From assembly GCA_016703945.1 (NCBI GenBank), contig JADJBC010000045.1:124001-188000 (forward strand): a DNA stretch of 64,000 nucleotides, written 5' to 3'. The notes beneath the pieces were generated by a model. That model had not been told where the DNA came from and did not search any database. It saw only the letters and a list, made by a program, of their open reading frames with translations. Shown in pieces: positions 18,523-27,023 of this stretch (positions within the stretch are counted from its first letter, which is position 1; each line of letters starts with the position of its first letter). This DNA comes from Candidatus Aalborgicola danicus. Its GTDB lineage: Bacteria > Pseudomonadota > Gammaproteobacteria > Burkholderiales > Burkholderiaceae_C. Position numbers and translations under genes: made by a program.

Positions 18523-19545
18523 TCAGGCGGTGACGTCCGAGGGGCTGAGCCAATTCAGGACCCTTTCCGGCCCCATATCGACCAGGCAGCGGGTATGGCC
18601 CAGCGGGCATTCACGCTCAAAACAAGGCGAACAGTTCAGTGGCGGCACATAGTCTGGATCATTCTTCAGCCAAACCACATGGGCCAATGGATTCAGGGGC
18701 GGCGTGTGCAGGGGACTAGACGAACCGAACAGTGCGACTTGCGATACGCCAAAGGCCGCTGCCACGTGCATCAGTCCGGAATCGTTGCTGACCACGCTTC
18801 GTGCCGCAGAAATGGCTGCCAGCGCATGGTCCAGCGACGTACGGCCGGACCAGTCCAGGCAGTGCCCGGCTTGTAGGGCATTCACTGTTTTGGCGATTTC
18901 GGCGCAGATGGCGGCGTCTTTGCTGGACCCCAGCAACACCACCGGCAGGCGCAATTGCTCGGCCAATACGGCAAAGTGCCGGGCCGGCCAGCGTTTGGCG
19001 GGTCCGTACTCCGCGCCCGGCGCAAACACGTGGTACCCATTGCGTTGCAATTGCATCGCTGCCAGCGCCGCATCCACCCGCACCGGATCAATTTCCAGAC
19101 GCGGTCGGTCAGCGGCTACGTCTGTGTCACCGCTCAGCGAAGAATAATAAGCCACCATCGGCGGCCGCCGACCCCGAACCGGATTGGGCAGACGCTGGGT
19201 CAGCAGACCATAACGTGACTCGCCGTGGTAACCCGTGCGCCGGGGAATATCCGCCCACCAGGGCAGCAGCGCGCTCTTCAGGGAATTGGGGCAGACGTAG
19301 GCAGTATCGAACTGTCCGCGCAACTGGCGTGCCAGATCGTGCCGTACCCCCCACTGCAGCCGCCCATGGGCAAACGGCAATTCGATGACGGCCGCTACAT
19401 GCGGCATGGCGCGGTAGACCGGGACCACCCAGGGCAACGCGCCGACGGTGATCGTTTCGCCACGGGCGTGCAGCCGACGCAACAGCGGTTCGGTCATGAC
19501 CGCATCCCCGATCCATTGGGGGGCGATCACCAGTGATCGCGCCAT
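18523..19545 (-). CDS. waaF: Lipopolysaccharide heptosyltransferase II
   Basis: GT9-family enzyme that adds the second L-glycero-D-manno-heptose to the inner core. The start chosen is MARSLVIAPQWIGDAVMTEP (19545), which matches the family N-terminus; upstream codons are unsupported. Other features are FAPGAEYGPAKRWPARHFA, the donor-binding GRTSLDHALAAISAARSVVS and NDSGLMHVAAAFG. The 340-residue length is typical. It is four bases after the stop of the zinc-finger gene, so the two are cotranscribed. Confidence 0.94.
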   Translation of the reverse strand: MARSLVIAPQWIGDAVMTEPLLRRLHARGETITVGALPWVVPVYRAMPHVAAVIELPFAHGRLQWGVRHDLARQLRGQFDTAYVCPNSLKSALLPWWADIPRRTGYHGESRYGLLTQRLPNPVRGRRPPMVAYYSSLSGDTDVAADRPRLEIDPVRVDAALAAMQLQRNGYHVFAPGAEYGPAKRWPARHFAVLAEQLRLPVVLLGSSKDAAICAEIAKTVNALQAGHCLDWSGRTSLDHALAAISAARSVVSNDSGLMHVAAAFGVSQVALFGSSSPLHTPPLNPLAHVVWLKNDPDYVPPLNCSPCFERECPLGHTRCLVDMGPERVLNWLSPSDVTA

Positions 19546-19549
19546 CGGA

Positions 19550-19753
19550 CTAATGCCCGTGGAAATGCTCGCCGTCCCGGAGTTGGTACACCGTGCCGCA
19601 GTAGGGACATTTGGCGGTGCCATTCTTGCCAACATCCAGATACACCTTGGGATGGGTGTTCCAGGTTTCCATCTTGGCCAGGGGGCTGGGGCAGAACACG
19701 CCGCCCTGGTGGTTCAGATCTTTGGCCAGAAGTTCAATGGTCGCGGTTGTCAT
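19550..19753 (-). CDS. Zinc-finger domain protein (zf-CHCC type)
   Basis: A 67-residue protein with a CPYC pair (residues 49-52) and an upstream His/Cys pair (residues 14-33), the zf-CHCC pattern of NDUFS6-like domains. The N-terminus TTATIELLAKDLNHQGGVFC and C-terminus are typical of small conserved proteins found beside ilvE and waaF in many Burkholderiales (from memory). Function is unknown; it may bind zinc. It overlaps nothing and sits four bases before waaF. Confidence 0.85.
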   Translation of the reverse strand: MTTATIELLAKDLNHQGGVFCPSPLAKMETWNTHPKVYLDVGKNGTAKCPYCGTVYQLRDGEHFHGH

Positions 19754-19789
19754 GGGGGTCCTTGTTCAATCAGTAGGGTGTGGCCGCGC

Positions 19790-20741
19790 TCAGACCTTGC
19801 TGAGCCAATGGCTGTACTTGGGATTGCGACCGTTGACGATGTCAAAGAAGGCGCTCTGGATCTTTTCGGTAATGGGGCCGCGTGTGCCCACATAGTCGTC
19901 TTTGCCCAGCTCGATGCGGTCGAGTTCGCGGATCGGGGTTACCTCGGCAGCGGTGCCAGTGAAGAAGGCCTCGTCGCAGATATAAACCTCGTCGCGGGTG
20001 ATGCGCTTTTGCACCAGCTCCAGCCCCAGGTCCTTGCAGATATGCATGACGGTGTTGCGGGTGATGCCGTTCAGGGCACCGGCCGACAGGTCGGGCGTAT
20101 AAACCACGCCGTTCTTGACCACAAACAGGTTCTCACCGGCGCCTTCGGACACAAAGCCGCTGGCGTCCAGCAGCATGGCCTCGTCGTAGCCGTCGTCGGT
20201 GGCTTCCATGTTCGCCAGAATGGAGTTGGTGTAGTTGCTGACCGCCTTGGCCTGCGTCATCGTGATGTTGACATGGTGGCGGGTGTAGCTGGAAATCTTG
20301 ACGCGGATGCCGCGTTTCATGCCTTCTTCGCCCAGGTAGGCGCCCCAGGGCCAGGCGGCAACCATCAGATGGATGGTGTTGCCTTTGGGCGAGACGCCCA
20401 ACTTTTTGTCGCCAATCCAGGCCAGGGGGCGCAGGTAGCAGCTTTCCAGCTTGTTCTCGCGCACCACGGCCTTTTGCGCCTCGTTGACCTGGCTCTTGCG
20501 TGAACGGAATCTTCATGCGCAAGATTTTGGCGCTGTTGAACAGGCGCTCGGTGTGCTCTTCCAGGCGGAAAATCGCCGTTCCGTCCACGGTGTTGTAGGC
20601 GCGTACACCCTCAAACGCACCGCAGCCGTAGTGCAGCGTGTGGCTCAGTACATGGATCTTGGCTTCGCGCCAATCAACCATCTGGCCATCCATCCAGATT
20701 TTTCCATCACGGTCGGACATTGAGGGGGGTAGAGGGCTCAT
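19790..20741 (-). pseudogene. ilvE: Branched-chain amino acid aminotransferase, frameshifted
   Basis: PLP enzyme for the last step of valine, leucine and isoleucine synthesis. The N-terminal part (from 20741) gives MSPLPPSMSDRDGKIWMDGQ through KIPFTQ. The rest (to 19790) is in another frame and gives VVRENKLESCYLRPLAWIG, the PLP Lys in TQAKAVSNYTN, and SEGAGENLFVVKNGVVYTP. The break is at 20491-20492, where one extra G on the + strand (an extra C in the gene) shifts the frame; removing it restores QVNEAQKAVVRENK. The rest of the protein is undamaged, so a sequencing error is as likely as a true mutation. Confidence 0.9.
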
Positions 20742-20819
20742 GGCGTGTTTCCTTGGAATCGTAGACTTGGAAACACTGATTTTACGGCCGAGGCAAACCC
20801 TGCCCCGCCGCGCGTCGGC

Positions 20820-21242
20820 TCAACCGCGCAGCAACTCCCAATGGGTCAGTTTGCCATGTTCTAGCGTACACAACACCGTTGCCTGGGAACTGTCGGTCCA
20901 CCGGTACTGCTCGCGTTGTGCGCTGTTACTGTGCGAGTCATCCACACGCTGCCCCAAGGAGCCCGCCAGTGCCAACAATTGCAACAGCGTTTGCCCGCGC
21001 TCCAGTCGGGCGTGCATCATGACGGCGCTGCCGACACAGCCCACCGGTCGCTGGGCCGTTCGTTTGAGCACCACCATCATTCGGGTCATGTGCAACAGCA
21101 CCCACATCACTGCACCGCCCGCAGCCAAAGCGACTCCCGGCCACGCATAGGCCCGGTAGGCCAGAAGACCAACGCCAACCACTACCAAGGCAGTGAGGGC
21201 GCGCGCCACGGCCGGGCGCAAACCTGAAAAGAAACGGCGCAC
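20820..21242 (-). CDS. Small conserved membrane protein of unknown function
   Basis: A 140-residue protein with two hydrophobic segments near the N-terminus (residues 13-33, then 36-54) and a cytoplasmic or periplasmic tail. No recognised domain. The gene starts two bases after the radA stop on the same strand and is likely cotranscribed with radA. The tail (residues 75-140) is moderately charged. Nothing indicates an enzyme. Confidence 0.7.
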   Translation of the reverse strand: MRRFFSGLRPAVARALTALVVVGVGLLAYRAYAWPGVALAAGGAVMWVLLHMTRMMVVLKRTAQRPVGCVGSAVMMHARLERGQTLLQLLALAGSLGQRVDDSHSNSAQREQYRWTDSSQATVLCTLEHGKLTHWELLRG

Positions 21243-21244
21243 GG

Positions 21245-22633
21245 CTAAAAGGTCCGAACAATTTGCATGGCGTCTTCAACCCGCTCCACCGCATGAATGG
21301 TCAGGCCCTCAAACTCCTTGCTGTGGGACTTTTTGGGCACATTGGATTTGGGTACCACGGCCACAGTGAACCCGAGCTTGGCGGCCTCCTTGAGCCGCTC
21401 CTGCCCACGCGGGGCCGGGCGCACCTCGCCTGCCAGGCCGACTTCACCAAAAGCGAAGAACCCCTTGGGCAGAGGTTTGCCACGCAAGCTGGAGGTGATG
21501 GCCAGCAGCACCGCCAGGTCGGCAGCGGGTTCGCTGATGCGCACACCGCCCACGGCGTTGACAAACACATCCTGGTCCATACACGCCACACCAGCATGGC
21601 GGTGCAGGACCGCCAACAGCATGGCCAGGCGGTCTCGGTCCAGGCCGACACTCAAGCGCCGGGGCGATGGCCCACCGCTGTCAACCAGAGCCTGAATTTC
21701 GACCAACAATGGCCGTGTGCCTTCCAGCGTCACCATGACACAACTGCCAGGAACCGGCTCGGCGTGCTGGCTCAGAAAGATGGCACTGGGGTTGCTGACC
21801 CCCTTGAGCCCCTTTTCCGTCATCGCAAACACTCCAATCTCGTTGACGGCACCAAAACGGTTCTTGATGGCACGCACCAGGCGAAAGCTGCTGTGGGTCT
21901 CCCCCTCAAAATACAGCACCGTGTCCACCATGTGCTCCAGCACGCGAGGCCCGGCCAGGGCACCTTCCTTGGTGACATGGCCCACCAGCACAATGGCAGT
22001 GCCACTGGATTTGGCGCAACGCGTCAGGTGGGCGGCACACTCACGCACCTGGGCTACCGAACCCGGGGCCGAGGTCAATTGGTCGGAATACACGGTCTGG
22101 ATGGAGTCAATCACCGCCACATCCGGTTGCAGCGCGGCTATGGTGGCCAGGATCTTGTCGAGCTGGATTTCCGCCAGCACCCTGACTTGCGAAGCAACCA
22201 GCCCCAGGCGGCGCGAACGCAATGCGACTTGAGCGCCACTTTCCTCTCCGGTGACATACAAGGTTGACTGCCCGCTGCGCTGCAGGGAGTCGAGGGCCTG
22301 CAGCAACAGCGTGGACTTGCCAATGCCGGGGTCGCCGCCGATCAGAACGACAGCACCTTCCACAATGCCGCCACCCAGCACACGATCAAGCTCTTCCTGG
22401 CCGGTGGGGGTGCGCTGGACATCCGTGGCGTCAATATCGGCCAGCACGGCAACTTCCGCCGTTTTGGCCAACGACTGGAATTGCGAGGTGTAGCGGTTTT
22501 TACCCAGCGCGGCCGATTCGGCCACCGATTCGATCAAGGTGTTCCAGGCGGAGCAACTGGGGCATTTACCCAGCCATTTCGGGCTGATGCCACCGCATTC
22601 GGTACAGGTATAGATGGTTTTTTCTTTGGCCAT
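21245..22633 (-). CDS. radA: DNA repair protein RadA
   Basis: RecA-like ATPase that helps branch migration of recombination intermediates. The start is MAKEKTIYTCTECGG (22633), with the four-Cys zinc finger CTECGG...CPSC, whose first residue set confirms the start. Walker A is GGDPGIGKST, the RadA signature is IKNRFGAVNE and the Lon-like C-terminal domain begins around residue 330 (GTRPLLVEIQALVDS). The 462-residue length is normal. The longer upstream frame is not supported. Confidence 0.96.
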   Translation of the reverse strand: MAKEKTIYTCTECGGISPKWLGKCPSCSAWNTLIESVAESAALGKNRYTSQFQSLAKTAEVAVLADIDATDVQRTPTGQEELDRVLGGGIVEGAVVLIGGDPGIGKSTLLLQALDSLQRSGQSTLYVTGEESGAQVALRSRRLGLVASQVRVLAEIQLDKILATIAALQPDVAVIDSIQTVYSDQLTSAPGSVAQVRECAAHLTRCAKSSGTAIVLVGHVTKEGALAGPRVLEHMVDTVLYFEGETHSSFRLVRAIKNRFGAVNEIGVFAMTEKGLKGVSNPSAIFLSQHAEPVPGSCVMVTLEGTRPLLVEIQALVDSGGPSPRRLSVGLDRDRLAMLLAVLHRHAGVACMDQDVFVNAVGGVRISEPAADLAVLLAITSSLRGKPLPKGFFAFGEVGLAGEVRPAPRGQERLKEAAKLGFTVAVVPKSNVPKKSHSKEFEGLTIHAVERVEDAMQIVRTF

Positions 22634-22655
22634 GAATCCATCATACTGGATGCAA

Positions 22656-23831
22656 TTACAGGTTTTTGCTTTTTTCTCTGGCATTGTGCGCATGCACTGT
22701 ATCGCGCTGTTCTTCTAACACCACCGGTACCCGGCTCGCCAGTCCACACATCAACTCGTAGCCCACGGTCTGGGCACAGGCCGCCACTTCGTCAATGTCG
22801 AGCACCGCTCCGTTGGCAGCACGGCCCCACAACGTCACCTCACTGCCCAAACCGGCCTGGGGTAGCGGGGTCAGGTCAACCGTGACCATGTCCATGCTGA
22901 CCCGCCCGACGGTGCGTGTACGCACGCCGTCCACCAGGACTGGGGTGCCGGTCGGGCAAATGCGGGGATAACCATCGGCATACCCACAGGCGACCACACC
23001 AATCTGCATCGGCCCTGGGGCCACAAAACTTGAACCATATCCAACGCTAGCCCTCGTGGATATTGATTGGGTAGCTATCATTTTTGCAGCAAGTGTCATA
23101 CCCGGCTGCAAACCCCAATCGGCCGCGCGGTGCCCGGGGAAATCCGGCGCACTGCCGTACAAAGCAATGCCCGGGCGCACCCAGTCGGACACCACCCCGA
23201 CTCCCGACCCAGCGCCGGCTTGCGCCGGATCGGCCGAGTGGCGCAAGGTCGCAGCACTGTTGCTCAGGCTGCGCTCGCCAGGCAAATCGTGTGTCACAGA
23301 ATCAAATACCTCCACCTGAGCAGCCACCCCCGCCGGGCCGTCGGCATCGCTGAAATGCGTCATCAGCGAGATCTCATCGACCTGTGGCAGGGCGTTCAAA
23401 CGGGTCCATGCCGAGCGGTACCGTTCGGGTGCAAAGCCCAGGCGATTCATACCCGAGTTCATCTTCAGGAACACCCGCTGCGGCAGGTTGGTCTTGTGGG
23501 CCGCCAGCATATCGATTTGGGCATCGCAATGCACGGTGTGCCACAGGTCCAGGCGAGAGCACAGTTCCAGGTCGCGCAATTCAAACACGCCTTCGAGCAA
23601 CAGAATGGGACCACGCCAGCCCAGGTCACGGACCCGCTGTGCCTCATTCAAATCGAGCAAAGCAAAACCATCGGCCCCACGCAAGCCTTCGAAAACCCGC
23701 TCGATGCCATGCCCGTAGGCATTGGCTTTGACCACGGCCCACACCCGTGCGTCGAATGCCCGCTGCCGGGCTTGCGCCAGGTTGTTGCGCAAGGCCTGTG
23801 TGTGAATGGTGGCAAGGATAGGGCGGGGCAT
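22656..23831 (-). CDS. alr: Alanine racemase
   Basis: Makes D-alanine for peptidoglycan. PLP Lys35 is in VVKANAYGHG, catalytic Tyr265 in SVGYGSSF, and substrate-binding features include YPRICPTGTPVLVDG. The 391-residue protein has an extra Gly/Ala-rich stretch (residues 203-216) and a segment around 249-263 encoded by AT-rich DNA that matches the dispersed repeat (copy A). The reading frame and conserved residues are intact, so the enzyme is probably active. The radA start follows after 22 bases. Confidence 0.94.
   Translation of the reverse strand: MPRPILATIHTQALRNNLAQARQRAFDARVWAVVKANAYGHGIERVFEGLRGADGFALLDLNEAQRVRDLGWRGPILLLEGVFELRDLELCSRLDLWHTVHCDAQIDMLAAHKTNLPQRVFLKMNSGMNRLGFAPERYRSAWTRLNALPQVDEISLMTHFSDADGPAGVAAQVEVFDSVTHDLPGERSLSNSAATLRHSADPAQAGAGSGVGVVSDWVRPGIALYGSAPDFPGHRAADWGLQPGMTLAAKMIATQSISTRASVGYGSSFVAPGPMQIGVVACGYADGYPRICPTGTPVLVDGVRTRTVGRVSMDMVTVDLTPLPQAGLGSEVTLWGRAANGAVLDIDEVAACAQTVGYELMCGLASRVPVVLEEQRDTVHAHNAREKSKNL
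23046..23086 (-). repeat. Dispersed ATAGCT repeat, copy A, inside alr
   Basis: Minus-strand copy within alr. In the coding direction it reads AAAAATGATAGCTACC and then ATCCACGAGGGCTAGCG, matching both conserved blocks. TCC ACG AGG GCT is read as Ser-Thr-Arg-Ala, residues 258-261, without disturbing the frame. Its AT content differs clearly from the flanks. Confidence 0.6.
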
Positions 23832-23961
23832 GGCAGATACTCAGGACAAAAGCTTGCGGGGATTTTGACATTGCCGGGCATGCTATAACCGCAGCACGTT
23901 TGGAGACACCCCACAATATCTGACGCAATGGCTCCGGCTGCTGCGCCCCTAAATCCCACGC

Positions 23962-25245
23962 ATGAAACGCGGCTTTTACACCATCATGTCGGCGCAGTTC
24001 TTCAGCTCGCTGGCAGACAACGCCCTGTTCGTCGGGGCGGTACAGTTGCTGCGAAGCGGTGGCGCCCAGGAATGGCAACAAGCGGCTTTGGTCCCCATGT
24101 TTGCGCTGTTCTACGTGATCCTGGCACCGTTTGTGGGCGCCTTTGCCGACGCCTTGCCCAAGGGCCGGGTCATGCTCTACAGCAACGGCATCAAAATTGT
24201 CGGCTGCCTGTTGATGCTGTTTGGCACCCACCCCCTGATGTCTTACGCCATTGTCGGCCTGGGCGCTGCGGCGTATTCACCCGCCAAGTACGGCATCCTG
24301 ACCGAACTGTTACCGGCATCCCAACTGGTCAAGGCCAATGGCTGGATCGAAGGTTTGACCATTGCATCCATCATTTTGGGCGTGCTGTTGGGTGGGCAAT
24401 TGGTGGGCGCCACGCTGTCCTCGTATCTGCTGTCGTTTGATTGTCCCCTGGTGGATACCGGCGTTGACTCGGCGCCGGAAGCAGCGATCAGCATTCTGAT
24501 CTTTGTCTATGTCTTGGCGGCGTGGTTCAACACGCGCATCCCTGAGACCGGCGTGCCGATGCGCCCACTGCCCAAGCGCCTGGTGTCCCTGCTGCCCGAT
24601 TTCTGGACCTGTAACCTGCGCTTGTGGCGCGACCGCCTCGGGCAAATTTCCTTGGGCACCACCACGTTGTTCTGGGGTGTGAGTGGCAATCTGCGCTACA
24701 TCGTGCTGGCTTGGGCGTCGGCAGCACTGGGCTACAGCGTCACGCAGGCCTCGGCCCTGGTTGGCGTGGTGGCCATTGGCACCGCCGTGGGGGCGGTCGC
24801 AGCGTCGCTGCGTATGCGGCTCGACCAGGCGACGCTGGTGTTACCCCTGGGTATTGGCATGGGTTTGCTGGTGATTCTGTTGAATTTCATCAGCAACGTG
24901 TGGGTCGCTGCGCCATTCCTGATTTTGCTGGGCGGGCTGGGTGGTTTTTTGGTGGTCCCCATGAACGCGCTGCTGCAGCACCGTGGCCACAACCTGATGG
25001 GTGCGGGTCGGTCCATTGCCGTGCAAAACTTCAACGAACAGGCGTGTATTCTGGTTCTGGGCGCCTTTTACAGTCTGTCAACGGGGATGGGCCTGTCGGC
25101 TTTTGGCGCGATCACGGTCTTTGGCCTGGTGGTGGCCGGTTTTATGTGGCTGATCAAACGCTGGCATGAACGCAACTGCCGCGAACACGCCGCCGATGTT
25201 GCCAACCTGCTCGAAATCGCGCGCCACGACAATTTGCATGGGTGA
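23962..25245 (+). CDS. lplT: Lysophospholipid transporter LplT
   Basis: A 427-residue MFS protein that flips lysophospholipids across the inner membrane for re-acylation by Aas. The N-terminal segment MSAQFFSSLADNALFVGAVQ and LYSNGIKIVGCLLMLFGTHP, YSPAKYGILTELLP and LVKANGWIEGLTIAS are family signatures. About 12 hydrophobic segments are visible. No aas acyltransferase gene follows; the next gene is glutathione peroxidase. Divergent from alr across 130 bases. Confidence 0.94.
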   Translation: MKRGFYTIMSAQFFSSLADNALFVGAVQLLRSGGAQEWQQAALVPMFALFYVILAPFVGAFADALPKGRVMLYSNGIKIVGCLLMLFGTHPLMSYAIVGLGAAAYSPAKYGILTELLPASQLVKANGWIEGLTIASIILGVLLGGQLVGATLSSYLLSFDCPLVDTGVDSAPEAAISILIFVYVLAAWFNTRIPETGVPMRPLPKRLVSLLPDFWTCNLRLWRDRLGQISLGTTTLFWGVSGNLRYIVLAWASAALGYSVTQASALVGVVAIGTAVGAVAASLRMRLDQATLVLPLGIGMGLLVILLNFISNVWVAAPFLILLGGLGGFLVVPMNALLQHRGHNLMGAGRSIAVQNFNEQACILVLGAFYSLSTGMGLSAFGAITVFGLVVAGFMWLIKRWHERNCREHAADVANLLEIARHDNLHG

Positions 25246-25323
25246 GCGGCCGATCACCCGGGCGTGCAAGTGTTTTCAGCAGGTGATAAGGTCACGGCCC
25301 CGCACGCTCTTTTTAAGACCTCC

Positions 25324-25812
25324 ATGACCACTGTCTACGACTTTGAAGCCCTCGCCATCACCGGCAAACCGGTTGCGCTGAAGAAATACCAGGGCAAACC
25401 CCTGCTGATTGTCAATACCGCCAGCGCCTGCGGTTTTACCCCGCAATTTGCCGGGCTGGAGGAATTGCACAAGACCTATGGCAAAAAAGGGCTGGTGGTA
25501 CTGGGCTTTCCGTGCAACCAGTTTGGTGCGCAAGACAAGGGCGAGAACAGCGAGATCGCCGAGTTCTGTCAGCTGAATTACGGTGTCAGTTTTGCCATGA
25601 TGGCCAAGATTGACGTCAACGGCAGCGAGGCCCACCCGCTGTACCAGTGGCTGGCCAGCGAAGCACCCGGCCTGTTGGGCACCAAGGCCATCAAATGGAA
25701 TTTCACCAAATTCCTGGTGGGTCGCGACGGCCAGGTCATCAAGCGTTACGCGCCCACCGACACGCCCCAGAGCATGGCCGACGACATCGAAGCGGTGCTG
25801 GCGCAAACCTGA
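25324..25812 (+). CDS. Glutathione peroxidase
   Basis: Thiol peroxidase reducing peroxides. The start MTTVYDFEALAITG at 25324 fits the family; a longer upstream frame is not supported. Peroxidatic Cys36 is in NTASACGFTPQF, Gln in FPCNQFGAQ and Trp in IKWNFTKFLV, so the catalytic set is complete, with Cys in place of selenocysteine. About 162 residues, normal for bacterial BtuE/Gpx. It is located 78 bases after lplT. Confidence 0.94.
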   Translation: MTTVYDFEALAITGKPVALKKYQGKPLLIVNTASACGFTPQFAGLEELHKTYGKKGLVVLGFPCNQFGAQDKGENSEIAEFCQLNYGVSFAMMAKIDVNGSEAHPLYQWLASEAPGLLGTKAIKWNFTKFLVGRDGQVIKRYAPTDTPQSMADDIEAVLAQT

Positions 25813-25831
25813 CTATCCGGCAAGCAAACAC

Positions 25832-26827
25832 CTATTGCAGGAAGCCGATCTTGCCCTTGCCCTGCGCCGACTTGGGCAGGTCATCCACCAGCATCTCCTC
25901 ACGCCGGGCCAGGCGTGCATTGCCAAAACCCGTCATCAGGGCGCGCCGCATTTCCCGCGGCGGCACTTCCGCCAAATAGTCCAGCACGTCGCTGTGCGGT
26001 TCAGCCGCAAAGTGTTTGCCCCAACTGTGGTCTTTGCGAATGCTCTGGTACAGGTTGCGGGCAATGGCGCGGGCCTGTTCGGGCGTTGGCGTGGCAATCT
26101 CGAACACGTTCATGCGGTTCAGGATGGGGTCGGGAATGCTCCGCGGGTCATTGGCCGTTGTGATCCAGATGACCTGGCTGGCATCAATCGGCACCTCGGC
26201 AAACTCGTCGGTGAAACTGCCGGCGGTGTCGTGTTCCAGCAAGCCGTACAAGGCGCCCAGAGGATCGTATTGCGCATCACAGGCGGCCTTGTCAATCTCG
26301 TCCACCACAATCACTGGGTTGGCGTACTGGCCATCCACCAGGGCCTCAAAGACTTTGCCCGGCTTGGCCCCCTTCCACTGGCTCGAAGAGCCTGACAGCA
26401 GCCAACCGGCCGTCATGGAACTCATGGGCACCAGGTTCATGCCGGTGCCCAAAAGGTCGGCCAGCTTCTTGGCGAAATGGGTCTTGCCGATGCCCGGCTG
26501 GCCCAGCAACAAAATGGGGGTCACTTCCAGGCCGTCGGGGCAATCCTGGCTGAGCGCCACATGGCGCTTCACATCGTCCAGCACATCATGGAAGTTCGGC
26601 AACAAGTCATACAGTGCGCCCATATCCGGCACGCCGGAAGGTTTGACCTGAAAGCGTTCGGGGCCACGCTCCAGCATACGCTGGTACATACTGCGCAGGC
26701 TTTCATGGTCGCGCTCCGGCAGCTTGGCCAGTTTGCGCTCCACATCATCCGGCAAAAACACGTTGCGCATATTGGCGATGGGCAGCCGAAATGCGGATGT
26801 GTGGGGAACGAGGCTTCTGGATTCCAT
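25832..26827 (-). CDS. Lon-like AAA ATPase without a protease domain
   Basis: A 331-residue AAA protein. Start MESRSLVPHTSAFRLP at 26827 is chosen because AAGGAGA lies at ideal distance; a longer frame upstream lacks support. Walker A is GQPGIGKTHF, Walker B VIVVDEIDKA and sensor 1 ITTANDP, with an arginine-rich second part PPREMRRALMTG. The ATPase domain recalls Lon, but no Lon N-domain and no Ser-Lys protease dyad follow. Such orphan AAA proteins may be remodelling factors; the function is unknown. Confidence 0.85.
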   Translation of the reverse strand: MESRSLVPHTSAFRLPIANMRNVFLPDDVERKLAKLPERDHESLRSMYQRMLERGPERFQVKPSGVPDMGALYDLLPNFHDVLDDVKRHVALSQDCPDGLEVTPILLLGQPGIGKTHFAKKLADLLGTGMNLVPMSSMTAGWLLSGSSSQWKGAKPGKVFEALVDGQYANPVIVVDEIDKAACDAQYDPLGALYGLLEHDTAGSFTDEFAEVPIDASQVIWITTANDPRSIPDPILNRMNVFEIATPTPEQARAIARNLYQSIRKDHSWGKHFAAEPHSDVLDYLAEVPPREMRRALMTGFGNARLARREEMLVDDLPKSAQGKGKIGFLQ

Positions 26828-27023
26828 AGGGTTCTCCTTGGTCAACACACCATGCGAGCATTTAAGCATGCAGCGTGCCAGGTCGAAGACAATTAATGGG
26901 TGGTCAAGCATCTGCGAATGCCGCCCTTGTGCGGATTCCACAACACCCCAGGCCTTATCACCGCCCCCTTACACTCGGTCGATTGATCGGCACTTCCTAG
27001 CTGTCACTATCCCCGGGAAAGAA

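Noticed and set aside
20485..20500. Programmed frameshifting in ilvE
   Set aside because: No slippery heptamer or downstream pseudoknot-like structure is visible; a plain one-base insertion is simpler.
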